From Mycolicibacterium sphagni (GTDB lineage: Bacteria; Actinomycetota; Actinomycetes; Mycobacteriales; Mycobacteriaceae): a stretch of 64,000 nt of DNA. The DNA is taken from positions 1 to 64,000 of the forward strand of contig NZ_VBSB01000008.1 of NCBI RefSeq assembly GCF_013337765.1, given 5' to 3'. Numbering within the stretch: position 1 is the first letter of the stretch; the number at the start of each line of letters is the position of its first letter. The notes under the pieces were generated by a model that made no database searches, was not told the DNA's origin, and saw only the letters and a program-made list of their open reading frames with translations. Positions 35,042 to 43,946 of this stretch are shown here, one piece after another. The position numbers and the translations under genes are program-made.

Positions 35042-36456
35042 TGGCCGGGGTGTTCTCCTCGGCGTGGTTCTATTGGGCGATCGGCATTGCGTTCGGACTG
35101 CCGCTGGGCTTGGTGATACTCACCGAATGGCAGCACGCGCTGCAGCGCAAGCACAGCGCGTTGCTGCGGCCAGTGACGATCCTGCGCAACTACCTGTTCC
35201 CGTTGGCTGCGCTGCTGCTGTTGATGCTGGAGGCCAATCAGATACCGGCGCATGCCACTTCGGTGCGGGTGGTCGGCACACTGGTCGCATTCGTCGTACT
35301 GGTCTTGATGCTGTCCGGAGTCAATGCGGCGCTGTTCCAGAGTGCACCCGACGGCTCCTGGCGCAAGCGGATGCCGTCGATCTTCCTGGACGTGTCACGC
35401 TTTGTCTTGATCGCTGTCGGCGTCGCCTTGATCTTCGCCTACATCTGGGGTGCGAACGTCAAAGGGTTGTTCACCGCGCTGGGAATCACGTCGATCGTCG
35501 TCGGTTTGACGCTGCAGAACTCGGTCGGGCAGATCATCTCCGGCCTGCTGATGCTCTTCGAGCAGCCGTTCCAGATCGGGGATTGGATCGAGACACCGCA
35601 GGCGAAGGGGCGCGTCGTCGAAGTGAACTGGCGCGCTATCCATCTCGAGACCGGCACCGGACTGCAGATCACCCCGAACTCAGTCCTGGCCAGTGCATCG
35701 TTTACCAACTTGAGCCGTCCGGACGGGAAGCACGTGGTCGAGGTGATGACTGTGTTCGCCCACGACGACCCGCCCGACCGGGTGTGCGCCATGCTGACCC
35801 GCGCCGCATCTGAACTCCCGCTGTGCGACCCGAACCGCAGCCCCAGCACCGTGCCGTTCGGTGGCATGCAGTACAAGACGAAGATCCCGCTGAAATCGCC
35901 CGGTGAGGACGGTAAGGCGAAAGCGATGTTCCTGCGATGGATCTGGTATTCCGCACGGCGCGACGGTCTACATCTCGATGAAGCGGAGGACACGTTCTCG
36001 AGTCCGGAACTCGTCGAAGCGGGCATCAGTAAGGTTGTCGGTCCGACCTTTCGGTTGAGTCACGACGAGCATCAGGAGCTGATCGAGCACGCAAAGATCG
36101 AGCTCTACGGCGACGGCGAGCGGATCCAACGGGCCGGTGAAGTCCCCGGCGGAATGATGTTCGTCCTGTCCGGCACCGTCCAGATGACGGCGAATCTCGA
36201 GGACGGCTCCGAGGTCGTCGCGTGGACTCAGGACGAAGGTTCGTTCATGGGCCAGTCGACGTTGACCCGTCAACGGGTGCTCGGAACGGCGTACGCCGTC
36301 GGCGAAGTCGCGGTGATCTACGTCGAACGGGAGATGATCGCCGATCTGGTCCAACGCAATCCGTTACTACTGCAGGAGCTGGGCCGAACCATCGACGAGC
36401 GCCGCGCACACGTGCTTCGGGCGATCGACCAGGCCACCGACACCGACATCGATTGA
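35041..36456 (+). CDS. MscS-family channel with C-terminal cyclic-nucleotide-binding domain (Rv2434c-like)
   Basis: This 471-residue protein has four predicted helices in its first 160 residues, the MscS pore and beta domain ('GITSIVVGLTLQNSVGQIIS', 'FQIGDWIE', 'ITPNSVLASASFTN'), and a CNB domain from about residue 350 ('GDGERIQRAGEVPGGMMFVLSG'). The phosphate-binding cassette reads 'GSFMGQSTLTRQRVLGTA': the usual Glu after the first Gly is Ser, while an Arg is kept. A cNMP-gated or otherwise ligand-tuned osmotic valve is likely. Coupling to the cyclase implies a shared signal. Confidence 0.92.
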   Translation: MAGVFSSAWFYWAIGIAFGLPLGLVILTEWQHALQRKHSALLRPVTILRNYLFPLAALLLLMLEANQIPAHATSVRVVGTLVAFVVLVLMLSGVNAALFQSAPDGSWRKRMPSIFLDVSRFVLIAVGVALIFAYIWGANVKGLFTALGITSIVVGLTLQNSVGQIISGLLMLFEQPFQIGDWIETPQAKGRVVEVNWRAIHLETGTGLQITPNSVLASASFTNLSRPDGKHVVEVMTVFAHDDPPDRVCAMLTRAASELPLCDPNRSPSTVPFGGMQYKTKIPLKSPGEDGKAKAMFLRWIWYSARRDGLHLDEAEDTFSSPELVEAGISKVVGPTFRLSHDEHQELIEHAKIELYGDGERIQRAGEVPGGMMFVLSGTVQMTANLEDGSEVVAWTQDEGSFMGQSTLTRQRVLGTAYAVGEVAVIYVEREMIADLVQRNPLLLQELGRTIDERRAHVLRAIDQATDTDID

Positions 36457-36461
36457 GCGAC

Positions 36462-37664
36462 ATGGCTTCTCCTACCACGTATGACCTGGTGGTCGTCGGT
36501 GCGGGCATCGTCGGCCTGGCCGTGGCCCGGGAGTGGACCCTGCGTCGCCCCGCGGATTCGGTGGCCGTCCTCGAGCGCGAGGACGGTCCGGCTCGCCATC
36601 AGACCGGTCACAACTCCGGGGTCATCCATGGCGGGATCTACTACCCGCCGGGATCACTCAAGGCCCGGTTGTGTGTCGAAGGCGCCCGGCTGATGTACGA
36701 GTACTGCCAGCACAACGCCATCCGTCATGAACGATGCGGCAAGCTGATCGTCGCGGTGTCGCCCGACGAGTTGGGCCGCCTCGACGACCTGCAGGCGCGG
36801 GGCATCGCCAATGACGTGCCGGGGCTGCGCCGGATCGGCGCCCAGGAAATTGCCGAGATCGAGCCCAATGCCATTGGACTGCAGGCACTTCACGCACCGA
36901 ATACCGGCATCGTCGACTATCCGGCGGTGGCACAGGCGCTGGTCGACGAGCTCACGACCGCGGGGGTAGCAGTCCGCTTCGGCACCGCGGTCAGTGCGAT
37001 CGACGGCGCCGACAAGCCTGTCGTCCACACCGCCAACGGTTCGGTGCGCGCGCAGACCGTCATCGCATGCGCCGGCCTGTGGTCCGACCGGCTCGCCCGC
37101 CGCGCCGGTGCGCCACGCGAGCCCCAGATCGTCCCGTTCCGCGGCGCCTATCTCGGACTGAAGCCCACCGAGCAGCCACGGCTGAACGGAATGATCTATC
37201 CGGTGCCCAACCCCGAGCTGCCGTTCCTCGGGGTGCACATCACCAAACACATCACCGGCGACGTGACGCTCGGCCCGACCGCGATGATGGTCGGCGCCCG
37301 TGACGCATATGCGTTGCGCCGGTTGAGTGTTCGGGATTCCTGGGAGACGCTGACCTGGCCGGGCACCTGGCGGGTGGCGCGCAAGTACTGGCGGGTGGGG
37401 CTCGACGAGATCCGGATGGCCGCCAGCAGAAGGGCCTTCGTCACCGCGGCCGCTCGCTACATGCCCGGCCTGACGCTGGCCGACCTGGACGGCAGCTCGC
37501 ACGCCGGCGTGCGCGCGCAGGCGGTCGGCCGGGACGGTGCCCTGGTCGACGACTTCGTCATCTCCCGCGACGGTCACATCTCGCACGTGCGCAACGCACC
37601 GTCGCCGGCCGCCACGTCCGCGTTCGCGCTGGCCCGCGAACTGGTCGACCGGGTCACGGGCTGA
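36462..37664 (+). CDS. lhgO: LhgO-like L-2-hydroxyglutarate oxidase
   Basis: This 400-residue FAD protein of the DAO family has 'LVVVGAGIVGLAVAREW' (8-24), 'RHQTGHNSGVIHGGIYYPPGS', and C-terminal 'GVRAQAVGRDGALVDDF', the LhgO pattern. LhgO oxidises L-2-hydroxyglutarate to 2-oxoglutarate. ATG 36462 is five bases after the channel stop. An open frame extends upstream, but it lies over the channel gene. It may be a passenger of the cyclase-channel operon. Confidence 0.9.
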   Translation: MASPTTYDLVVVGAGIVGLAVAREWTLRRPADSVAVLEREDGPARHQTGHNSGVIHGGIYYPPGSLKARLCVEGARLMYEYCQHNAIRHERCGKLIVAVSPDELGRLDDLQARGIANDVPGLRRIGAQEIAEIEPNAIGLQALHAPNTGIVDYPAVAQALVDELTTAGVAVRFGTAVSAIDGADKPVVHTANGSVRAQTVIACAGLWSDRLARRAGAPREPQIVPFRGAYLGLKPTEQPRLNGMIYPVPNPELPFLGVHITKHITGDVTLGPTAMMVGARDAYALRRLSVRDSWETLTWPGTWRVARKYWRVGLDEIRMAASRRAFVTAAARYMPGLTLADLDGSSHAGVRAQAVGRDGALVDDFVISRDGHISHVRNAPSPAATSAFALARELVDRVTG

Positions 37665-37670
37665 GCGGCG

Positions 37671-38013
37671 TCACCCGAGCCGCCGCGTGCGCCACCGCGA
37701 CAGATCCGCGTCCAGCACCGCAGGATCGCGTTCGGTAAAGACCTCTCCGGTGATCTCGAGGTGCCGGATGCGGTGCAGCTGAAATCCGCGGATGCCTTCG
37801 CGCAGCCGACACCAGTTCCCGCAGGATCGAATACCCGCCCGACACCCCGTGGTCGGCATAGATCGGGACACCCGCGAGCTGGAGTGAGGAGATGTCACGC
37901 TCGATCGTGCGCTTCGACACCTCGAACTCCTCCGAGAGCCGAGCGGCTGACAACGGCCTGCGTGATCCCCGCAGCAGATCGACCAACGCGTACAACCGCT
38001 CGGCTCTCCTCAC
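37671..38013 (-). pseudogene. YafY/WYL-type transcription regulator, internally deleted and frameshifted
   Basis: From ATG 38013 about 66 codons encode an intact HTH ('MRRAERLYALVDLLRGSRR', 'FEVSKRTIERDISSLQ', 'YADHGVSGGYSILRE'). The frame then becomes nonsense, but the next frame at once gives a normal WYL-domain tail ('WCRLREGIRGFQLHRIRHLE', ending 'SRWRTRRLG' at 37671). The ligand-binding middle of about 110 residues is missing. The readable frame A runs on to 37654. This is best explained by an out-of-frame deletion. Confidence 0.85.
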
Positions 38014-38034
38014 GAATGTCAGTCTCCCTCGGTC

Positions 38035-38436
38035 TCAGGCGAACGCGCGCGTGCCGCCCACCGACCACACCTCGCGGATTAACCCCTCCTCGGTGAAGTC
38101 GAAGACATCGACCCCGCCCGCAGCAACCTCCCCGGCCTGCATGTTCCGCAGCATCCGCCCGTGCGCGCCGTCCACGGCCCGCGCGAACTCGGTGAACACC
38201 ACGTCCGGATGCCGCTCGCGATACACGTCCAGGAACCGAGCGAAACTGTCCGCGCCCAGCACGTCATCGCCCGGGTTTGACCCGTCCGTGTCGGAGTTCA
38301 GGAAATGAATCCGGAAATCCTCACTACAGATCCGACGCGCGATCTCGCTGTCGGTGTTCCACATCTCCAACCACACCGCGAGCGCCGCATCCGCGGCAAC
38401 CGAGTTCGTATCCACCATGTTCTCGTACTTGTTCAT
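38035..38436 (-). CDS. SnoaL/NTF2-like protein
   Basis: This 133-residue cone-fold protein has 'WLEMWNTDSEIARRICSEDFRIHF', 'FLDVYRERHPDVVF' and 'DVFDFTEEGLIREVWSVGG', typical of SnoaL-like or ester-cyclase-like NTF2 proteins. ATG 38436 gives a normal-length domain; the longer frame upstream overlaps the DUF1214 gene. It lies 21 bases before the broken WYL regulator on the same strand, a pairing common for YafY-type regulators and their targets. Confidence 0.8.
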   Translation of the reverse strand: MNKYENMVDTNSVAADAALAVWLEMWNTDSEIARRICSEDFRIHFLNSDTDGSNPGDDVLGADSFARFLDVYRERHPDVVFTEFARAVDGAHGRMLRNMQAGEVAAGGVDVFDFTEEGLIREVWSVGGTRAFA

Positions 38437-38494
38437 GCCACCAGCGTCAGTCAGTGGCGTGACAACGGTATGTCGGTGTTTGTCGACCTGATCG

Positions 38495-39805
38495 TCAGTA
38501 CTGCCGATACCTGCGCTGCACGTGGGCCTGGCGGATGGCGATCTGCGCGGCGCGCTGCTCTGGTGAGACAACGCGGGTGGTCGCAGGAAGAAGCCCACGA
38601 AGATCGGCGAGTTGCACTGTGCTGACGGCGATTTCGGGCAATTGCTCGGGATCTTGCGAGTATGTCCACCGAAAACTGGTGAAGCCTTTCTGCAGCCCGG
38701 TGGTGTCCAGCCAGTTCGGCACACCCGGATCGCGGGCGGCAACGACGTAGCGGACCACACCGTCGTCGTCGGGTTCGGCCTGGAAGCCGTTGAGGCTGGA
38801 CTGATGATTGGCGTAGTCCAGCGACTCACCCCACAGGTTGCTCAGGTGGAATCCGCTGTAGGCGGGTTCGACGGGGACGGTGGCCTCGATCAGCAGCGCC
38901 TCGTCAGGTGCCAGGTCGAACACGCCGCCGGAGTAGACATTGGTGTTCTGCCCACCCCCGGTGGCCAGGTTGGCTCGGGCAGGTGCGTTCAATCCGTTGC
39001 GGGGCATGAACGTCACGCCGTCACCGTTGCGGTCGCCGTGGGCCTCCAGGATGACGTCGTAGAACTCGTTCCAGAATTTCATCTGGCCCTCGACGATCTC
39101 ACCGACGCGGCGCATCCTGCTCGCGGCACCGGAGGCGTCGATCGGCGCCGGGTGTTGCCCGTCCTGGCCGATCTGCACGATCTGCAGATCGGGGCAGACT
39201 TCGGTCGCCCAGTCGTGAAACAGGACGCGCACGATGAGGTATCGGGCCGTCCCGGCGCCGTTGTCGGTGACCCGTCGGCTGGCCACGAAGTTGCCGTCAT
39301 AGCCGGCCGGCGGTTGCGGGCCCACGAGAATCTCGAAAGATCCGTCATCGTCGACCCGTAACTCGTCGCTGTCCAAGGACCCGGTGATCATGCGATGCGC
39401 CGGGCTGAGCTCCATCAGGTTGCCCGAGTCGCCGGCGTAGGCGGTATGTGTTTCGAAGATGAGGTATTGCGGCGCTTTCGGCAGCAGCCTGCCGCGGATC
39501 CGGTAGGTCGCCTCGCCGTCGATAGCGGCGGACAGGTACAGCGCATCGGCATTGTCGATGGTGGCCTTGTCGACCGGCTGGATCGCGCGCCGGAAGTAGG
39601 GAAAGGCCGGGTCTTCGAAGAAGGAACGCTCGATGGCCGCGAACGTGAAGCCGAGCAGGTAGCGGTATCCCTCGGCCAGGCCGCGCTCGCTGGCCGGGGG
39701 AGCGTGCAGTGCCTCGGAGTCGACGGCGTCGCGGGCCCGGCCCAGGGTGGCGATCAGGTCGTCCCAGGCCGCGCGCAGCTCGCCGGCACCGTGATCAGTT
39801 GGCAC
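38495..39805 (-). CDS. DUF1214-domain protein
   Basis: This 436-residue protein has a C-terminal DUF1214 region ('NLWGESLDYANHQSSLNGF', 'YVVAARDPGVPNWLDTTG', 'WTYSQ'). GTG 39805 lies about nine bases after AGAAGGAG and overlaps the sulfotransferase 3' end by 11 bases, so the two are one operon. No signal peptide is visible. Function of the family is unknown; homologous domains occur beside lipid or polyketide genes. Confidence 0.82.
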   Translation of the reverse strand: MPTDHGAGELRAAWDDLIATLGRARDAVDSEALHAPPASERGLAEGYRYLLGFTFAAIERSFFEDPAFPYFRRAIQPVDKATIDNADALYLSAAIDGEATYRIRGRLLPKAPQYLIFETHTAYAGDSGNLMELSPAHRMITGSLDSDELRVDDDGSFEILVGPQPPAGYDGNFVASRRVTDNGAGTARYLIVRVLFHDWATEVCPDLQIVQIGQDGQHPAPIDASGAASRMRRVGEIVEGQMKFWNEFYDVILEAHGDRNGDGVTFMPRNGLNAPARANLATGGGQNTNVYSGGVFDLAPDEALLIEATVPVEPAYSGFHLSNLWGESLDYANHQSSLNGFQAEPDDDGVVRYVVAARDPGVPNWLDTTGLQKGFTSFRWTYSQDPEQLPEIAVSTVQLADLRGLLPATTRVVSPEQRAAQIAIRQAHVQRRYRQY

Positions 39806-40949
39806 GTACGTGTTCTCCTTCTTCTGACCAGCCAAACCGGTCGAAAAGGGTTGCCAGCCTGACGTGGATCGCCTGTGGGTCGAGGCCGAATTCCTCGAGG
39901 CTGTAGCGGTGCGTCGTTTCGTGGCCCTGGCCGCGTGAGGCGCTGACGGCGGCGGCCACCGACGCTGGCATGTCGAGGTCCAGTTCGTCGTACACCCGGG
40001 CCATCGTGGTTGCCGGCTGGTCGACCAGATCTCGGTAGTCGACGATGCACGAACGGATTTCGGGATGGCGGGCCAGTACCTCCAGCGGATGGCTGTAGGC
40101 GTCGAACGACTGATCGGCCAAGATCCGCAACGACTCTCCGATGAGGTGGTCATCGCGGCCCTGCAGGGCCCAGCTGGTCTGCAGCATCTTGAGCAGGCTC
40201 GGGATCGTCTCATAGGGATTACGCATCGGCACAATGAATTTCGCGTCGGGAAAGGTCTCGATGAGTGACTCGACGCGCCCGCAGAAGGTCGGGTTCTTGC
40301 TCAGGTGGGTGCCGCCGCCGTTGAGGGCCAGCTGGCGCCGCACACACTCTTTGTAGAACGTCATCAGACGTCTGCGCTTGCGCTCAGTCCAGCGGTCGAC
40401 GTGATAGAAGTCCAACTCGCCGAGGTAAGGGAACAGCACGATCCAGAACCCCGACCCCAGCGACCAGGTGAGCAGGAAGTCGTCTTCCTCGGCGGCGAAG
40501 AAGCCGGTGCGATGCATGTCGTTGGTCTCGGCGAAGGTGCGTTCTTCGACCGCATCGATCTTGTGGCGCAACCGCTTTCCGAACAACGTCTCGTCGGCAC
40601 GGAACAGCAGCCGCAACAGCCGCTTCTCCAGCAGCGACGGGAAGAACATCTCATACATCAACACGACGCTGAACCGCTCGTCCTTGGCCATCAGGCGATG
40701 CAGGTAGGTGGTTCCGCTGCGGGCATGCCCGACGGAGAAGACGGGTTCGCGGACTTCGGTGCGCCGCAGGGAGGGGAAGAGCAGCGGATCCAGCGCGAAG
40801 CAGACGGCGTGCACGGCAACCATCACCGGTACGCCGATGAGGAACGCCGCAAGCAGCTTTCGGCGCCGCGCCTTGTCGGACTCGGCGCGGACCAACCGCA
40901 GCATCGTGACGTAGTTGCCGACGTCGAAATAGAAGCGCGTGCCGACCAT
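39795..40949 (-). CDS. PAPS-dependent sulfotransferase family protein
   Basis: This 384-residue protein has the 5'-phosphosulfate binding loop 'GHARSGTTYLHRL' (74-86) and the 3'-phosphate region 'FIVPMRNPYETIPSL'. A hydrophobic stretch at 34-52 may anchor it in the membrane. Mycobacterial relatives sulfate glycolipids, sterols or other acceptors. Steroid-like acceptors are possible given the region, but nothing in the sequence fixes this. Confidence 0.88.
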   Translation of the reverse strand: MVGTRFYFDVGNYVTMLRLVRAESDKARRRKLLAAFLIGVPVMVAVHAVCFALDPLLFPSLRRTEVREPVFSVGHARSGTTYLHRLMAKDERFSVVLMYEMFFPSLLEKRLLRLLFRADETLFGKRLRHKIDAVEERTFAETNDMHRTGFFAAEEDDFLLTWSLGSGFWIVLFPYLGELDFYHVDRWTERKRRRLMTFYKECVRRQLALNGGGTHLSKNPTFCGRVESLIETFPDAKFIVPMRNPYETIPSLLKMLQTSWALQGRDDHLIGESLRILADQSFDAYSHPLEVLARHPEIRSCIVDYRDLVDQPATTMARVYDELDLDMPASVAAAVSASRGQGHETTHRYSLEEFGLDPQAIHVRLATLFDRFGWSEEGEHVRAN

Positions 40950-40972
40950 GGTCGAAGGCTAGAAGCGAAAGA

Positions 40973-40985
40973 TTGACAAAGTCAA
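40973..40985. promoter_or_regulatory. Inverted repeat upstream of the sulfotransferase gene
   Basis: TTGAC (40973-40977) and GTCAA (40981-40985) flank AAA, 24 bases before the sulfotransferase start. Read on the minus strand it contains TTGACTTTGTCAA, which can serve as a -35 element or as a MarR/TetR-type operator. The MarR gene ends 20 bases away. Confidence 0.45.
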
Positions 40986-41005
40986 GCAAATGGCGGAGCG
41001 GTTCG

Positions 41006-41473
41006 TCAGTCGTCGATCGGGGTGGTGGTGGAGTCGGCGACAAACCGGGTCAACAACCGGTCGAAGTGATCCAGCTCGGCCGTCGTCCAACCCGACAGCG
41101 CGCGCTGCAGATGGCGTCTGCGCATGTCGTGCAGCTTTCCGGCGACGCGGTGCCCCTGCTTGGTCACTGCCACCAGCGATACCCGGAGGTCGGCCGGGTC
41201 GGGTGTACGCGTCACCAGTTCCGCGTCGACCAGGGCGGTCACTTGCCGCGTCGCCATCCCGACGTCCATGTGTGCGCCGCGGGCCAGCGCACCCATCGGA
41301 AGGGGGCCGTCGTCGATCAGGACCCGCAACAGCGCGTAGGACGGCTGGGTCAGGGTGACACCGGCGGCGGTGGCCTGCCGGGCGAACAGGGACCGGCTGC
41401 TCGTCAGGCGCACGACCTGGGCCATCGTTCGGCTGATCGAGTCCAGCGACTCGTCCTTCGGTGAAGAGGCCAC
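41006..41473 (-). CDS. MarR-family transcriptional regulator
   Basis: This 155-residue regulator has the winged helix 'GVTLTQPSYALLRVLIDDGPLPMGAL' region, 'DVGMATRQVTALVDAELVTRTPDPADLRVSLVAVT' (partly quoted) and a C-terminal dimer helix. The start is uncertain: GTG 41473 precedes the first helix closely, while ATG 41560 would add 29 residues and overlap the divergent transporter start. It most likely controls the transporter or the sulfotransferase operon. Confidence 0.8.
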   Translation of the reverse strand: MASSPKDESLDSISRTMAQVVRLTSSRSLFARQATAAGVTLTQPSYALLRVLIDDGPLPMGALARGAHMDVGMATRQVTALVDAELVTRTPDPADLRVSLVAVTKQGHRVAGKLHDMRRRHLQRALSGWTTAELDHFDRLLTRFVADSTTTPIDD

Positions 41474-41558
41474 AGCGCGGTCCGTTCGTCTGAGGGTCAG
41501 CAACGTTGATACCAGCCCGCCGATCTCGCGGCGTGGTGGGTGTCGTTGAATGCCAACC

Positions 41559-42422
41559 ATGACCTCACATCCGGCGCGCGTGGGGGCCGCCCTGTCGGTG
41601 GGGTCGATGGCATCCGCCCAACTCGGCCTCGCGGTGGCGGTCGGCCTGATCGACCGGATCGGGGCCGAGGGCGCCGCGTGGCTGCGCCTGGTGTGGGCCG
41701 GGGTGCTGTTCCTGGTGGTGGTACGCCCGCGGCGTGCCGCGTTCACCCGCACCACGTTCGGTATCTGCGTGTTGCTCGGCATCGTGACGGCCCTCATCAG
41801 CATGTTGTTCATGGCCGCGTTGGCCCGTATCCCGATGGGAACAGCCAGCGCGCTGGAGTTTCTCGGCCCGCTGGGGGTGGCGGTGGTCAGCGGCCGCGGA
41901 CGGGGCCGCTGGGCGTGGCCGGCGCTGGCCGCGGCGGGTGTCGTGGCGCTGACGCAGCCGTGGCACGGCCGCATCGATGTGGTCGGGGTGGGGTTCGCGC
42001 TGACCGCGGCGGCCTGCTGGGCGGCCTACATCCTGCTGACTCAACGCGTTGGTGACGGGGTGAGTGGGCTGCAGGGTCTGGGGGTGTCGATGCCGGTGGC
42101 CGCCCTGGTCGCGACCGCGGCGGTTGGTCCGTTCGTGGTGCCGCGCATGACCCCGGACATGATTCTCATCGGCCTGGGCCTGGCGCTGCTCGTGCCGATC
42201 GTGCCGTTCACCCTCGAACTGCTGGCGCTGCGCCGCCTCAACACCGCGGCGTTCGGAACGCTGATGAGCCTTGAGCCCGCGTTCGCGCTGCTGATCGGTT
42301 TCCTCGTCCTGCATCAGGTCCCCGGCCCGGCCGGAATCGTGGGCGTCGCCCTCGTCGTGGCGGCGGGGATCGGTGCGGCCCGCGGCGGGGCCAGGCTGCC
42401 GGCGCCCGTTCAGCCCGGATAG
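41559..42422 (+). CDS. EamA/RhtA-like transporter
   Basis: This 287-residue protein has ten predicted membrane helices and two EamA repeats. Motifs such as 'ALARIPMGTASALEFLGPLGVAVV' resemble the threonine/homoserine exporter RhtA. ATG 41559 is preferred; ATG 41550 adds three residues. The divergent MarR gene may regulate it. Confidence 0.85.
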   Translation: MTSHPARVGAALSVGSMASAQLGLAVAVGLIDRIGAEGAAWLRLVWAGVLFLVVVRPRRAAFTRTTFGICVLLGIVTALISMLFMAALARIPMGTASALEFLGPLGVAVVSGRGRGRWAWPALAAAGVVALTQPWHGRIDVVGVGFALTAAACWAAYILLTQRVGDGVSGLQGLGVSMPVAALVATAAVGPFVVPRMTPDMILIGLGLALLVPIVPFTLELLALRRLNTAAFGTLMSLEPAFALLIGFLVLHQVPGPAGIVGVALVVAAGIGAARGGARLPAPVQPG

Positions 42423-42432
42423 CGCCTGTGGC

Positions 42433-43881
42433 TCAACCCCACTCGTGGTTCATCGCGCGGGATTGGGTCACGGCCTCGGAATCCATCTGCCGTAGCGGCG
42501 AGCGGGTGACCGCGATCAGCAGCATCGCGGCGCCCGCGGTGATCGCGCCGAGGGCGAAGATGATCGTGAAGCTGCTTTCCGGGACCTGGCCGTGCTGCGA
42601 GCGGCCGAGGAGCACCGCGACGATCACGGCCGCGATCGAACTGCCGATGGTGCGCGCGATCGCGTTCATGCTCGTCGCGACACCGGTTTCGTCGGCGTCG
42701 ACCTCGCGGACCACCAACGCGGGCAGCGCGCCGTAGGCCAGACTGATGTAGGCGTTGGCCAGCACGCCTGCCGCGATCACCTGCCACGGCTGATCGTGCA
42801 GGGTGGCCAGCAGGACGAACCCGACGACCCCGGTGGTGGCGCCGACGAGCAGCACTGTACGGGCACCGAAACGGTCGATGTAGCGGCCGCTGGCCACCGC
42901 CGTGAGGAAGCCGGCGAGAGCGCCGGGCAGCAGGAACATCACGCTCGCGCCCAGCACCGTCGCACCGAATCCGTAGCCGCTGGTCACCGGCGCCTGGACG
43001 AAATCGGTCAGGCCGAGGAACGCGAAATACAGACCCATCCCGACCAAGATGGTCGCGAGGTTGGTCAGCAGAATCGGGCGGCGGGACAGCATCGTCGTCG
43101 ATACCAGCGGTTGGCGGCATCGACGCTCCCACCACCACCAGACGCCGAGCACGGCCAGCCCGGCGGCGACGCAGCCGATCGTGCGTGCCGAACCCCAACC
43201 CCAGCCGTGCCCCTGGGTGATCGCCAGCAGCACCGCGGACAGTCCCACTGCGAGCCCGGCCGCACCGGCCCAGTCGACGGTGCCTTCGGTACTGCGCGGT
43301 CGGGTGGGAAGGACGAGCAGGACGGCGATGATCACCAGCACGGTGAACGCCGTCGTCAACCAGAACACCCGGTGATACCCGGCGTCGCCGCGCATCAGCA
43401 GACCGGTGACGACCAGGCCCATGCCGCCGCCGAACCCGAGCGACCCGGACAGCACGGCCATCGCCCGCATCAGCCGGTCGGCGGGCAACTCCTCGCGCAG
43501 GATGGACACCCCGATCGGGTAGAGGGCGTAGGACGCGCCCTGCAGCACTCGCGCCACGATCAGCAGCGGCAGCGACGAAGTCAGCGCCGCCAGCAGTGAT
43601 CCGCCGAGGACGACCGCCAGCACGGCCAACAGCACTCGCTTCTTGCTGTAGAGGTCGGCCAGTCGGCCGATCAGCGGTGTGGTCGCCGCAGCGGCCAGCA
43701 GGTTCGCGGTGACCGCCCAGCTGACGTCGACGGGGGAGGCGTGTAGTTGCCGCGCGATCACGCCGAGAACTGGTACGACGCCGGTCTGTAGGACCGCGAC
43801 CGTCAGCGCGACGACGCTGAGGGTGGCCACCAGGAGCCCGGGCCTGCGATAGCCGATGCCACGCGGCTCGAGATCTGACAC
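42433..43881 (-). CDS. MFS multidrug-type transporter (DHA2-like, 14 helices)
   Basis: This 482-residue protein has about 14 predicted helices, MFS motif A ('GRLADLYSKKRVLL') and motif B/C regions ('LIVARVLQGASYALYPIG', 'LGFGGGMGLVVTGLL'). It is a proton-driven exporter of small lipophilic molecules. It converges with the EamA gene (10 bases between stops) and is divergent from the thioesterase gene. Confidence 0.9.
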   Translation of the reverse strand: MSDLEPRGIGYRRPGLLVATLSVVALTVAVLQTGVVPVLGVIARQLHASPVDVSWAVTANLLAAAATTPLIGRLADLYSKKRVLLAVLAVVLGGSLLAALTSSLPLLIVARVLQGASYALYPIGVSILREELPADRLMRAMAVLSGSLGFGGGMGLVVTGLLMRGDAGYHRVFWLTTAFTVLVIIAVLLVLPTRPRSTEGTVDWAGAAGLAVGLSAVLLAITQGHGWGWGSARTIGCVAAGLAVLGVWWWWERRCRQPLVSTTMLSRRPILLTNLATILVGMGLYFAFLGLTDFVQAPVTSGYGFGATVLGASVMFLLPGALAGFLTAVASGRYIDRFGARTVLLVGATTGVVGFVLLATLHDQPWQVIAAGVLANAYISLAYGALPALVVREVDADETGVATSMNAIARTIGSSIAAVIVAVLLGRSQHGQVPESSFTIIFALGAITAGAAMLLIAVTRSPLRQMDSEAVTQSRAMNHEWG

Positions 43882-43946
43882 CGGTTGATTATGCCGTCTA
43901 ATGATCCGGGCGCCGACACCGGACGGTGCTATGCGAGGATGCCCCG

